Source: Arthrobacter sp. Marseille-P9274 (lineage in GTDB: Bacteria; Actinomycetota; Actinomycetes; Actinomycetales; Micrococcaceae). From it: DNA of 64,000 nt. How positions within the stretch are numbered: the first letter of the stretch is position 1; each line of letters starts with the position of its first letter. The stretch covers positions 186,001 through 250,000 of the forward strand of contig NZ_CAMPOV010000003.1 in assembly GCF_946892675.1 (NCBI RefSeq), given 5' to 3'. Below the pieces are notes generated by a model, which saw nothing but the letters and a program-made list of their open reading frames with translations, did no database searches and had not been told where the DNA came from. Both the position numbers and the translations under genes were made by a program. Shown here piece after piece: positions 8,703 to 20,675 of the stretch.

Positions 8703-8789
8703 ATGGTTCATAAATTCAGTGCCGTTAGTGCCAAGGAAAACGGCACCTCGGTCAACGACTTCCTGCGTTCGGCATTGGAGGTGGCATGA
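8703..8789 (+). CDS. 28-codon leader peptide coupled to the metallo-hydrolase
   Basis: Small frame MVHKFSAVSAKENG...SALEVA with an AGGAAGGA ribosome site 9 nt before its ATG. Its TGA overlaps the next gene's ATG as ATGA, and the ribosome site of the next gene lies inside its last codons. This arrangement normally couples translation. It has no run of rare or repeated codons typical of amino-acid attenuators. It could be a true small protein, a coupling device, or the stub of a decayed gene. Confidence 0.5.
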   Translation: MVHKFSAVSAKENGTSVNDFLRSALEVA

Positions 8790-9415
8790 GCGTGCGCATC
8801 GAGAATCTCGTCACCTCCGGCACCTTCTCGCTCGACGGTGGCACCTGGGACGTCGACAACAACATCTGGATCGTCGGCGACGATTCCGAGGTCATTGTGA
8901 TCGACCCGGCTCACAGCCCGACCGCCGTCGCCGAGGCCGTGGGAGACCGGACAGTCAAGGCAATCCTGCTCACGCACGGCCACGACGACCACATCCGCGC
9001 GGTCAGCGAGACGCGGCAACTGCTCGGTGCAGACGTCTACCTGCACGACGCCGACCGCATGCTCTGGGACGCTGTCTTCTCCGACTCCGCCCCGGACCAC
9101 GCGATCGAGGACGGCGACACCTTCGAGGTTGCCGGAGCCAGCCTGACCGCATTGCACACCCCGGGGCACTCCCCCGGCTCCGTGTGCTTCCACCTCGAAT
9201 CAGAAGCCACCCTGTTTAGCGGCGACACGCTCTTCAAGGGCGGCCCCGGCGCCACCGGCCGCAGCTACTCCAGCTTCGAGACGATCATCGACTCGATCAA
9301 GAGCCGCCTGCTCACGCTGCCTGCCGAGACCACGGTCAACACCGGCCACGGCGACGCCACCAGCATAGGAGCCGAGGCCCCGCACCTCGACGAATGGATC
9401 ACCCGCGGGCACTAG
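8786..9415 (+). CDS. Metallo-beta-lactamase-fold hydrolase (glyoxalase II-like)
   Basis: 209 residues with a complete two-metal site: THGHDDH at residues 63-69, the LHTPGHSPGS loop near 128, FSGDTLF near 147 and NTGHGD near 186. This short glyoxalase II-like group hydrolyses thioesters; in mycothiol-using actinobacteria relatives accompany mycothiol-dependent formaldehyde oxidation. Formaldehyde or formyl-mycothiol handling would fit this demethylation locus, but that role is inference. Starts at ATG 8786 (GGAGGT just upstream) in overlap with the leader peptide and is followed after 77 bp by the molybdoenzyme gene. Confidence 0.8.
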   Translation: MSVRIENLVTSGTFSLDGGTWDVDNNIWIVGDDSEVIVIDPAHSPTAVAEAVGDRTVKAILLTHGHDDHIRAVSETRQLLGADVYLHDADRMLWDAVFSDSAPDHAIEDGDTFEVAGASLTALHTPGHSPGSVCFHLESEATLFSGDTLFKGGPGATGRSYSSFETIIDSIKSRLLTLPAETTVNTGHGDATSIGAEAPHLDEWITRGH

Positions 9416-9492
9416 GCCGGAGGGCAGGCACAGGACTGCCCTCCGTCAATTCGGGCAGCTTTCGGAAATATTTGCAGGGCAAGCAGGAGATC

Positions 9493-11814
9493 ATGATCAA
9501 TCCCATCAAGCGCAGCGCTCCCGTCCAGGACATCGACGAGAACGAACTCGAAGTCCATGACCCGAAGACGGCAGCAGCCGGGATCAAGGCCGTCACAGTG
9601 TCCCTGGACCGCGGCATCTCCCAGGCGGGTATAACCCGGACCGTCCGGTCCATGCTGCGGGTTAATCAGCGGGGCGGCTTTGATTGTCCGGGCTGCGCCT
9701 GGCCCGAACCGATTTCAGGTGCGCGCAAACCTGCCGAATTCTGCGAGAATGGCGCAAAGGCCATCGCGGAAGAAAACACACTCCGGACCGTTACTCCGGA
9801 ATTCTGGGCGGCGCACTCGATCGAGGAACTGGCCGGAAAGACCGAATACTGGCTGGGCAACCAGGGCCGAATCACCGAGCCGGTCGTTATCCGCGAGGGA
9901 GAGACGCACTACTCCCCGATCTCCTGGAGCGATGCGTTCAGTCTGATCGGCGAACACATCCGGGCCACCACACCGGACCGCTGTGTTTTCTACACGTCCG
10001 GGCGCACGGCCAACGAGACCGCATTCATGTACCAGCTTTTTGCGCGTTCGATCGGCACCAACAACCTGCCGGATTGCTCGAACATGTGCCACGAATCCTC
10101 GGGGTCCGCGCTCAATCCGACCATCGGCGTGGGCAAGGGCACGGTCTCCCTGGATGACATGCACAAGGCCGAGCTGATCATGGTGGTGGGCCAGAATCCG
10201 GGGACAAACCACCCACGGATGCTTTCTGCCCTGACGGAGTGCCGCCAGAACGGCGGCATGGTCGTTGCCGTGAATCCGCTGCCCGAGGCCGGCCTCCTGA
10301 AGTTCAAGGACCCGCAGAGTCCAGGCAACCTGATGCGCGGCGGAGATCAGGTCGCTGATGAGTTCCTGCAGATCAAGGTCGGCGGCGACCTCGCCCTGTT
10401 CCAGGCCCTGGGGCACCTGCTGCTGGAAGAAGAGAAGCGCGCCCCCGGAACGATAGTCGACCACGACTTCATCGCCGCGCAGACGGACGGGTTCGATGAA
10501 TACCGGGAAGCCCGCAGCCGGCTCGACTGGGCCGAGACCGAGCGAGCCACCGGACTGTCCCGGATGGAAATCACCAAAATTGCCGGCATGCTCGCCACAT
10601 CGAAAGCGACAATCATTTGCTGGGCGCTTGGCGTGACCCAGCAGCCGCATTCGGTGAATACGCTGCGGGAGATCATTAATATCCTCCTGCTGCAGGGGAA
10701 CTTCGGGAAGCCCGGCGCAGGGGCCTGCCCCGTGCGCGGGCACTCCAACGTGCAAGGTGACCGGACCATGGGCATCTGGGAGAAGCCCAAGGAATGGCTG
10801 CTGGCTGCCCTCGACGAAGAATTCGGCATCACTTCCCCGCGCGAGCATGGAGTCGATGCAACGGAGACCCTCGAAGCGTTTATGGACGACGAAGTGGATG
10901 TCTTCGTGTCCATGGGCGGCAATTTTGCGCTGGCCTGTTCCGATACCGAAGCGCTGGAAGCCGGCATGAAACGCGCAGGCCTAACCGTGCACGTTTCGAC
11001 CAAACCGAACCGCTCCCACATTGTCCACGGCCGGACTTCCCTGATCCTGCCTACCCTGGGCCGAACCGACAAGGACGACAAGCACCCTAAGGGCGCGCAG
11101 TTCCTCTCGGTAGAGGATTCAATGTCCGTCGTCCACTCGACACAGGGACGGCTGGCCCCGGTCAGCGAGCACCTGCTGGCCGAGCCCGTGATCATCGCGC
11201 GCATGGCGCAGGCCACCCTCGGCGACGACCACCCGGTGGACTGGCGGGCCATGGCCGAGGATTACGACGTCATCCGCGACCACATCTCCCGGGTGCTGCC
11301 GGGCTTCGAGAACTTCAATCAGCGGATCCGGAACAAGAACGGTTTCGTGCTGCCGAACCCGCCCCGCGACACCCGCTCCTTCGCCACCGACATCGGCAAG
11401 GGCCGGTTCTCGGTCAGCCCGCTGGAGTACCTGGAAGCGCCGGAAGGCCATTTGATCCTGCAAACCATGCGCAGCCACGACCAGTACAACACCACGTTCT
11501 ACGGCCTCGACGACAGGTACCGCGGCATCTCGGGTGGCCGGCGGGTTGTCCTGGTCAATCCGGACGACCTGAAGGAACTGGGCTTCGCCGACCGCGACCT
11601 GGTTGACGTCATCAGCACCTTCAAGGGCACCGAACGCAAAGCCGAGAAGTTCCGCCTGGTCGCCTACCCGACCGCGCGCGGCTGTGCTGCGGCCTACTTC
11701 CCGGAAGCGAACGTCCTCGTGCACCGGGATCTCGTCGCCCGGGAATCGAATACTCCTGGCTATAAAGCGATGACAGTCCGGTTCATACCCCGCGAGGAGC
11801 CACAGCTTAGCTAG
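9493..11814 (+). CDS. FdhF/YdeP-family molybdopterin oxidoreductase
   Basis: 773 residues, full length for the family related to formate dehydrogenases. Cys65, Cys68 (FDCPGC) and Cys84 are candidate iron-sulfur ligands, Cys199 in SNMCHESSG is the likely molybdenum ligand, and HGRTSLILPTLGR and YRGISGGRRVV are late cofactor-binding blocks. ATG 9493 has AGGAG 4 nt upstream. Placed behind promoter A with a thioester hydrolase and close to PurU, which makes formate, it is plausibly the formate-to-CO2 step. No electron-acceptor subunit or FdhD is in the window, and YdeP-like proteins are not all proven formate dehydrogenases. Confidence 0.8.
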   Translation: MINPIKRSAPVQDIDENELEVHDPKTAAAGIKAVTVSLDRGISQAGITRTVRSMLRVNQRGGFDCPGCAWPEPISGARKPAEFCENGAKAIAEENTLRTVTPEFWAAHSIEELAGKTEYWLGNQGRITEPVVIREGETHYSPISWSDAFSLIGEHIRATTPDRCVFYTSGRTANETAFMYQLFARSIGTNNLPDCSNMCHESSGSALNPTIGVGKGTVSLDDMHKAELIMVVGQNPGTNHPRMLSALTECRQNGGMVVAVNPLPEAGLLKFKDPQSPGNLMRGGDQVADEFLQIKVGGDLALFQALGHLLLEEEKRAPGTIVDHDFIAAQTDGFDEYREARSRLDWAETERATGLSRMEITKIAGMLATSKATIICWALGVTQQPHSVNTLREIINILLLQGNFGKPGAGACPVRGHSNVQGDRTMGIWEKPKEWLLAALDEEFGITSPREHGVDATETLEAFMDDEVDVFVSMGGNFALACSDTEALEAGMKRAGLTVHVSTKPNRSHIVHGRTSLILPTLGRTDKDDKHPKGAQFLSVEDSMSVVHSTQGRLAPVSEHLLAEPVIIARMAQATLGDDHPVDWRAMAEDYDVIRDHISRVLPGFENFNQRIRNKNGFVLPNPPRDTRSFATDIGKGRFSVSPLEYLEAPEGHLILQTMRSHDQYNTTFYGLDDRYRGISGGRRVVLVNPDDLKELGFADRDLVDVISTFKGTERKAEKFRLVAYPTARGCAAAYFPEANVLVHRDLVARESNTPGYKAMTVRFIPREEPQLS

Positions 11815-12176
11815 TACGCATTCGTGGAGAGTCCCAGCGGATCGTTGGGACGTACGACGCCGACCGGACCCTGACCTCGTTCTCGGAACCTTTGGGATCA
11901 GCACCTCCGCGACGAACCGTTCCGTGCCGAGCGCAACAGAACCAGAGTCACGGCGGTGCAAGCCAGTGATGCAGGTTCTAGCCAGCCGGAGCGCACCATG
12001 AGTTCCATCCGCGGCCGATAGCCGGTTGGATCCAGCAATCCGCCAGCTTATTTCGGGTCGACATGCGCACTTCCGCGATGCCTGTTACTTGGCAGCCGGC
12101 TTCCGTTTTGGGATCCGGCAAAACCGCCTGTCAAATCGCGGTCTGCTGGCCGCCCGAAGCTTCCGCGCAAAAAGCA
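11815..12176. other. Intergenic region before promoter B
   Basis: 362 bp without a supported gene. An imperfect hairpin (GTCCCA/TGGGAC, ~11833-11853) just after the molybdoenzyme stop may be a weak terminator. The frame of the next gene extends upstream to 12063 but is rejected because a good ribosome site lies before ATG 12273 and the promoter falls inside the extension. Confidence 0.5.
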
Positions 12177-12238
12177 TTGACACTCAATGTGAAGTGCGAC
12201 ACGCTGGATGAGTTGCATATGACGATGCACGTTGCGCT
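12177..12238 (+). promoter_or_regulatory. Shared-type promoter/operator B (demethylase operon)
   Basis: TTGACA 12177-12182, 17-bp spacer, CACGCT 12200-12205, then GTTGC at 12212 and again exactly 19 bp later at 12231. Between the two elements it shares CATAT/GACGATGC with copy A. It differs from A and C in having 6 extra bases between the hexamer and the box. It drives the long operon from the reductase gene at 12273 to the small gene ending at 20569. Confidence 0.7.
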
Positions 12239-12272
12239 ATCCGCGCAAAGCAGAAATCAAGGTGGAGGTACG

Positions 12273-13475
12273 ATGCAGACCCTGGCGATCGTGGGCGCGT
12301 CCTTGGCTGGCCTGTCCGCCGCGCGGGCAGCGCGGACGCTCGGCTTCGAAGGGAAACTCGTCATCATTGGCGAGGAAACCGAGCGCCCCTATGACCGCCC
12401 TCCGCTTTCCAAGGATTTCCTCCTAGGCCGCATCACGGCCGAGGACTTGGTGCTCGAAACATCCGATGAAGACCTCCAGGCTGAATGGCTCCTGGGCAGC
12501 AGGGCCGAAAAGCTGGACAGCACCACCAAGACCATTACCCTTGGCAACGGACAGACGGTTGAGGCGGACGGCATCGTCCTCGCGACCGGGGCCTCGGCTC
12601 GAAGCCTTCCCGGGCTGTCCGGCTATTCCAACGTCTATACTCTGCGCACCCTTGCCGACAGCCGGGCACTCGCCGCCGAACTGCGGCCGGGCCGCCGGTT
12701 GGTAGTCATCGGCGCTGGCTTCATCGGGGCCGAAGTAGCTTCGACTGCCAAGGGTCTTGGCCTGGAAGTCACCGTTATCGAGGCCCAGCCGGTTCCACTC
12801 AGCGGTCCGCTGGGTGAAGAGATGGGTGCCGTTGTCTCCCGGCTTCACGGACATAACGGCGTGGAGCTGATCTGCGGCACCGGGATCGATTCCTTCAACA
12901 GCGAGGCCGGAAGCATCACCGGCGTCACACTGGACAGCGGCCGTTTCGTCCCGGCGGATGCCGTGCTCGTGGGAATCGGAGCTGTGCCCAATGTTGCCTG
13001 GCTGGAAGGTTCGGGGATTGAGATCGCAGGTTCGGCGCCCGGCGGCGTTCTGTGTGATGCCCGTGGCCGGACCAACGTCCCCGGGATCGTCGCCGTCGGC
13101 GATTGCGCAGCCTGGTTCGACGAACGGTCCGACCGCCATCATCGGGTGGAGCACTGGAACGGAGCGCAGGAACGCCCGGCACTGGCAGTGGCCGGGCTAC
13201 TGAACCCCGCCACTGCGAAGCAGCCAGTCAATCTCCCCTATTTCTGGTCCGACCAATACGGGGTAAAAATCCAGTTCGCAGGCAACGCCCGCGATGCCGA
13301 CAGGGTTCAGGTCGAAACAGGGGAGCCCGAGGAACACAGTTTCCTGGCGGTTTATTACCGGGGCGAAGATCCTATTGCCGTGATCGGCGCAAACCAGCCG
13401 CGCCTGTTCACGAAGTGGCGGCGCCAGCTGAACGCCGCCCATGCCGCGCTTACCTCCGCACCAGCACTGTCCTGA
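12273..13475 (+). CDS. FAD-dependent ferredoxin reductase
   Basis: 400 residues. FAD site IVGASLAGLSAARAAR at the N-terminus, NAD(P) site VVIGAGFIGAEVAS near residue 147, and VGDCAAWF near 277, all typical of the BphA4/rubredoxin-reductase type that feeds electrons to Rieske oxygenases. GGTGGAGG lies 4 nt before ATG 12273. The oxygenase follows 40 bp later and a Rieske ferredoxin is encoded under the same promoter type at 20676, giving a three-component system. NAD(P)H preference cannot be told. Confidence 0.88.
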   Translation: MQTLAIVGASLAGLSAARAARTLGFEGKLVIIGEETERPYDRPPLSKDFLLGRITAEDLVLETSDEDLQAEWLLGSRAEKLDSTTKTITLGNGQTVEADGIVLATGASARSLPGLSGYSNVYTLRTLADSRALAAELRPGRRLVVIGAGFIGAEVASTAKGLGLEVTVIEAQPVPLSGPLGEEMGAVVSRLHGHNGVELICGTGIDSFNSEAGSITGVTLDSGRFVPADAVLVGIGAVPNVAWLEGSGIEIAGSAPGGVLCDARGRTNVPGIVAVGDCAAWFDERSDRHHRVEHWNGAQERPALAVAGLLNPATAKQPVNLPYFWSDQYGVKIQFAGNARDADRVQVETGEPEEHSFLAVYYRGEDPIAVIGANQPRLFTKWRRQLNAAHAALTSAPALS

Positions 13476-13515
13476 ATCTCCACCCTCCGTCCGCAACATC
13501 TTTCCAGGAGCGTCA

Positions 13516-14715
13516 ATGTCTGCCGAAATCATCTCCGAGAGCCTGATCGCCACCCTGCCCGGGGATACATATACCGATCCCGCCATCTTCCGCGCCGAGC
13601 AGGAGCGGATCTTCGAGCAGATGTGGTTCTGCGCGATCCGCTCGTCGGATCTGGATAAGGCAGGGGCGTGGAAGACGGTACAGATCGGCCGCGAGTCCGT
13701 GCTGATCAGCCGGACGCGCAAGGGCGAGATCCGCGCCTTCTACAACATCTGCCGGCACCGCGGCGTGAAGCTGTGCATGGAGGAATCCGGCGAGGCCGCC
13801 CGCTCCTTCCAGTGCCCGTATCACGCCTGGACCTACGACTTCGAGGGCAAGCTCATCGCTGCGCCCAACCTCACCAAGATGCCCGACATCGACCGGAACG
13901 AATACGGCCTGGCCAAGGTCCACATCCGCGAGTACCTGGGCTACGTCTGGGTCTGCCTGGCCGACGAACCGCCCTCCTTCGAAGAAGACGTCATGGGCGC
14001 CATCGAAGAGCGCCTCGGTGACGTCCACGCCGTCGACGGCTACGACGTCGCCAACCTGAAAGTCGGCCGGCGGATCAGGTACGACGTGAAGGCCAACTGG
14101 AAGCTCATCATCGAAAACTTCATGGAGTGCTACCACTGCGCGACCATCCACCCGGAGCTGACCGAGGTGCTGCCGGAGTTCGCCGACGGCCTGGCCGCAC
14201 AATACTTCGTCGGCCACGGCGCGGAATTCGGCGATGACGTCAAGGGCTTCACCATCGACGGCTCGGAAGGCCTGGATGTCATCCCCGGCGTCGGCGAGGA
14301 CCAGGACCGCCGCTACTACGCGATCACCATCAAGCCCACGGTCTTCGTCAACCTGGTGCCCGACCACGTGATCATCCACCGCATGTTCCCGCTCGCCGCG
14401 GACCACACCATCGTCGAGTGCGACTGGCTCTACCTGCCCAATGTCGTCGAGTCCGGCAAGGACGTCACCGCTTCGGTGGAACTGTTCCACCGCGTGAACA
14501 TGCAGGACTTCGACGCCTGCGAACGCTGCCAGCCGGCCATGGCCTCCAAGATCTACGCCCACGGCGGGGTACTCGTCCCCAGCGAACACCACATCAGCGC
14601 CTTCCACGAATGGGTCAACGGCCACATCGGCGACGTGGAGCGGAGCGGCGAAGCCCTCCTGGGCATCACCCGGGATACACCGCCACTGGAAGAACGCGCC
14701 CAGGCCGCCGAATAG
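13516..14715 (+). CDS. gbcA: Rieske oxygenase, probable glycine betaine demethylase
   Basis: 399 residues, aromatic-ring-hydroxylase fold. Rieske cluster Cys79-x-His81 and Cys100-x2-His103; mononuclear iron region ENFMECYHCATIHPEL near residues 206-221. It resembles GbcA/stachydrine-demethylase type oxygenases, which oxidatively remove an N-methyl group as formaldehyde. Betaine as substrate is inferred from the BCCT carrier at 21110 and the dimethylglycine oxidase at 16266, which uses the expected product. CCAGGAG precedes ATG 13516. A separate ferredoxin domain, as in two-component GbcAB, is absent from the reductase, so the stand-alone ferredoxin is probably needed. Confidence 0.82.
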   Translation: MSAEIISESLIATLPGDTYTDPAIFRAEQERIFEQMWFCAIRSSDLDKAGAWKTVQIGRESVLISRTRKGEIRAFYNICRHRGVKLCMEESGEAARSFQCPYHAWTYDFEGKLIAAPNLTKMPDIDRNEYGLAKVHIREYLGYVWVCLADEPPSFEEDVMGAIEERLGDVHAVDGYDVANLKVGRRIRYDVKANWKLIIENFMECYHCATIHPELTEVLPEFADGLAAQYFVGHGAEFGDDVKGFTIDGSEGLDVIPGVGEDQDRRYYAITIKPTVFVNLVPDHVIIHRMFPLAADHTIVECDWLYLPNVVESGKDVTASVELFHRVNMQDFDACERCQPAMASKIYAHGGVLVPSEHHISAFHEWVNGHIGDVERSGEALLGITRDTPPLEERAQAAE

Positions 14716-14778
14716 GCCGTCCCCCACCAGCTGGAGGAATACGACCGCCAGCTCAATCAGAACGGCCGGAGAATAATC

Positions 14779-15180
14779 ATGACCTCACCAACTCTCGCTG
14801 AAGCCCGTACCATCATCGAGGCCGCCGAAAAGCGCGCCGTCGAAATCAGTCAGCCCATGAATATCGCAGTGGTCGACAGCGGCGGCAACCTTGTTACCCA
14901 CGCCCGCATGGATGGCGCCTGGATCGGCAGCATCGACATCTCCATCAATAAAGCGTTCACAGCGCGCGCCTTCGACATCCAGACCAAAGACCTCGGGGAC
15001 ACCTCCCAGCCGAACCAGCAGTTCTACGGTATCCACTCGAGCAACGGGGGCCGGATCATGATCTTCGCCGGAGGCGTTCCGCTCACCCGGGACGGCGAGG
15101 TTGTAGGGGCCGTTGGCGTCAGCGGAGGATCGGGCGAGCAGGACCAGACCGTAGCCGAAGCAGGCGCCGCGGCCCTGTAA
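14779..15180 (+). CDS. GlcG/HbpS-family protein
   Basis: 133 residues: PMNIAVVDSGGNLV, GAWIGSIDISINKAFTA and GGVPLTRDGEVVGAVGVSGG are the hallmark blocks of the GlcG/HbpS fold (heme or cofactor binding and ligand-sensing proteins). It is full length and has no signal peptide. It lies between the oxygenase and purU in the same orientation, with 63 and 115 bp gaps. Genes of this family often sit beside oxidases and catabolic operons with no defined role; a helper or sensor for this pathway is possible. Confidence 0.8.
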   Translation: MTSPTLAEARTIIEAAEKRAVEISQPMNIAVVDSGGNLVTHARMDGAWIGSIDISINKAFTARAFDIQTKDLGDTSQPNQQFYGIHSSNGGRIMIFAGGVPLTRDGEVVGAVGVSGGSGEQDQTVAEAGAAAL

Positions 15181-15254
15181 ATCCGCCAAATCCCCAACTA
15201 CTCCGCATCTTCCAAAGGACGGTCCTGCGTCCGTGCCCCCAGAGGTTATCCACA

Positions 15255-15295
15255 ATGCAGTCCTACTCACTCCACATACTCCTCAAGGAGGTCCC

Positions 15296-15299
<4 letters not shown>
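15255..15299 (+). CDS. Possible 14-codon coupling ORF before purU
   Basis: MQSYSLHILLKEVP, ending in a TGA that overlaps the purU ATG as ATGA; AGAGG lies 9 nt before its start. The layout copies that of the leader at 8703. It is very short and may be chance, because the AAGGAGGT site of purU by itself explains the last codons. Confidence 0.2.
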
Positions 15300-18758
<3,459 letters not shown>

Positions 18759-18804
18759 TTCGCGTCTCCCCCCACCGTCCTCACCACCGCGATTGGACCA
18801 ACAC

Positions 18805-19428
18805 ATGATCAGTTCAGAGACCATCGACAACTACCTGGGCCGCCTGGCGGCCCGGCAATCCACCCCCGGCGGAGGTGCTGCGGGTGCGCTGCATGCAGCC
18901 CAGGGTGCAGCCCTCATCGCCATGGTTGCCCGCTACTCCACCGGCCCCAAGTATGCAGACGATGCAGAAGACATTGAACGGATCATCTCCAGCGCTGACG
19001 GGCTCATACCCGCCGCCGTGCGGATTTCCGACGACGACGAGGAGGCCTTCGCCGCCGTCATCGCGGCTTACGGGCTCCCGGGCGGATCCGACGATGAAAA
19101 GGCAACCCGCAGCCGGGCCGTCCAGGAAGCGCTGGCGCGCGCAGCCGAACCGCCCCGGGCACTCATCGACCTCGGAGAACAAATCATCGCCCTCGGCCAC
19201 GAGCTGGCCTACATCGGCAACGCCAACGTCATCAGTGACGTCGCTGCCGCCTCGGAAGCGGCACGCGCGGCCATCGGCACCGCAAGAATAACCCTTGAGA
19301 TCAACATCAAGGCGATCAAGGACACCGGCCTGCAGGACGCGCTGCGCTCCGACGTCCTGCGGGCCGACGAGGCCATTGCGTCGGCAGACGATCTGTCCGC
19401 GCGGGTCCGGAAGCGGGTGCTGTCATGA
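18805..19428 (+). CDS. fchA: Methenyl-THF cyclohydrolase (FchA/FTCD-C family)
   Basis: 207 residues, all-helical cyclodeaminase/cyclohydrolase fold: TPGGGAAGALHAAQGAAL near residue 20 and IGNANVISDVAAASEAARAA near residue 138. The family includes formimino-THF cyclodeaminase and the FchA cyclohydrolase of C1 pathways. ATG 18805 is preferred over TTG 18793; neither has a strong ribosome site. Its stop overlaps the folD start as ATGA, so the two are translationally coupled. Given that the adjacent FolD lacks the cyclohydrolase lysine, conversion of methenyl-THF to 10-formyl-THF is the likely function. Confidence 0.85.
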   Translation: MISSETIDNYLGRLAARQSTPGGGAAGALHAAQGAALIAMVARYSTGPKYADDAEDIERIISSADGLIPAAVRISDDDEEAFAAVIAAYGLPGGSDDEKATRSRAVQEALARAAEPPRALIDLGEQIIALGHELAYIGNANVISDVAAASEAARAAIGTARITLEINIKAIKDTGLQDALRSDVLRADEAIASADDLSARVRKRVLS

Positions 19429-20321
19429 CTGCGGCTTCCTTGTCCGGCGCACCCGTAGCCAAGGTACTTCGGGCCGAACTCGAAGATCGCGTTTCAGAAC
19501 TCGCAGCCAAAGGGATCGTTCCGGGACTCGCTGTTGTCGTAGCCACCGACAACGAATCCACGCACTGGTACGTCCGATCCATTGCCAAGGCCGCCGCGAA
19601 GGCCGGCGTGGACTGCAGGATCATCGACTTGGGCCCATCGGCCTCCTCGGCGCAGCTCAAGACCATGCTCACCGAGCTCAGCGAAGATCGACAAACACAC
19701 GGCATCATCCTGCAGACACCGCTTCCGGACGGAGTCCAGGTCGACGAGCTAGTCCCCAACATTGAAACAGGCAAGGACATCGACGGCGCCAACCCACTGA
19801 GCCTCGGCCGCCTGGCCGTCGGACTTCCTGCATTCGCCCCTGCTACGGCACGCGCCGTCGTGGAGATGCTGGTCCACTATGGCGTTCCCATCGACGGCCG
19901 CCACGTGACCGTCGTCGGGAGGTCGGCCGTCGTAGGCAAACCGCTGCTGCACCTGCTGCTCGAACGGAACGCATCGGTCACAATCTGCCACTCCCGCTCG
20001 CGACCCTTGGAGGACTACACGCGGGCTGCCGGCGTCGTCGTCGTTGCCACCGGAAGGCCCGGACTGGTGACCGACCGCCACGTAGCCCCGGGCGCCGTCG
20101 TGGTCGATGTGGGAACCAATGTGCTCGAGGACGGTGCTCTGGTCGGCGACGTCGACGCCCGATCGGTGGAGCAGGTCGCCTCGGCACTCTCGCCGGTTCC
20201 CGGGGGTGTCGGCACAATCACGACCGCGCTCCTCTTGCTCCACACCGCTGTAGCTGCCCGGGCCGCTGCGGAAACAGAGGGTGTGCTGGTATCCAGCGGC
20301 ATCGTCAGGTCACTCGGGTAA
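19425..20321 (+). CDS. folD: Methylene-THF dehydrogenase (FolD) lacking the cyclohydrolase lysine
   Basis: 298 residues of FolD type: LQTPLPDGV near 97, KDIDGANPLSLGRL near 115, the nucleotide-binding VTVVGRSAVVGKPLL near 163, and PVPGGVGTIT near 254. The family's active-site motif YVxxKxK reads YVRSIAK here: the first lysine, essential for cyclohydrolase chemistry, is Ile53. Methylene-THF dehydrogenation should be retained while the hydrolytic step should not. The upstream gene, overlapping by 4 bp, encodes a separate cyclohydrolase-family protein. Probably a catabolic paralogue, with the housekeeping FolD elsewhere. Confidence 0.92.
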   Translation: MTAASLSGAPVAKVLRAELEDRVSELAAKGIVPGLAVVVATDNESTHWYVRSIAKAAAKAGVDCRIIDLGPSASSAQLKTMLTELSEDRQTHGIILQTPLPDGVQVDELVPNIETGKDIDGANPLSLGRLAVGLPAFAPATARAVVEMLVHYGVPIDGRHVTVVGRSAVVGKPLLHLLLERNASVTICHSRSRPLEDYTRAAGVVVVATGRPGLVTDRHVAPGAVVVDVGTNVLEDGALVGDVDARSVEQVASALSPVPGGVGTITTALLLLHTAVAARAAAETEGVLVSSGIVRSLG

Positions 20322-20329
20322 GGCGCGCC

Positions 20330-20569
20330 ATGTCGACGCAATCCTCTGTGGCCACCGTCCACGAAAACGGTCCGGGAAGCCCGGGCCGCCTACTCCCGGG
20401 AGACTGGGTCACCATTGAACATCCCCAGCGGCTGAAGGAGACGGGTGTAGTCGATGACATTACCGAAGACGGACGGACCGTCTGGGTATATCTGGACCGC
20501 GGCCGCGGCCGGCGAATGTACCTCGAAGACGACGGTTACCGGGTCTCCCTCCGAAGCGGCCGGTCTTGA
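20330..20569 (+). CDS. Small conserved-looking protein, unknown
   Basis: 79 residues starting 8 bp after folD. The core LLPGDWVTIEHPQRLKETG followed by VVDDITEDGRTVWVYLD looks like a small beta-barrel (SH3-like) and the C-terminus is basic. No signal peptide or cysteine. As last gene of the operon, its stop codon overlaps the TTGACA of promoter C. Function not recognised. Confidence 0.6.
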   Translation: MSTQSSVATVHENGPGSPGRLLPGDWVTIEHPQRLKETGVVDDITEDGRTVWVYLDRGRGRRMYLEDDGYRVSLRSGRS

Positions 20570-20622
20570 CAAGGCTCGTGAGCGGGATCACACTGTTGCG
20601 CAACGTGATCTGCGTTGAGCAG
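20566..20622 (+). promoter_or_regulatory. Shared-type promoter/operator C (ferredoxin and transporter)
   Basis: TTGACA 20566-20571 (overlapping the preceding stop codon), 17-bp spacer, CACACT 20589-20594, then GTTGC at 20595 and GTTG at 20614, again 19 bp apart. The first element is a perfect decamer palindrome, GTTGCGCAAC. Precedes the Rieske ferredoxin and the BCCT carrier. Confidence 0.7.
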
Positions 20623-20675
20623 TAACCAACGAGTGGCTATCACCTTCGGCCCTAACGAGGCGAAAGAGATTCCGA

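Noticed and set aside
12063-12272. 70-residue N-terminal extension of the ferredoxin reductase
   Set aside because: It contains promoter B and a sequence unlike any reductase N-terminus; a strong ribosome site marks ATG 12273.
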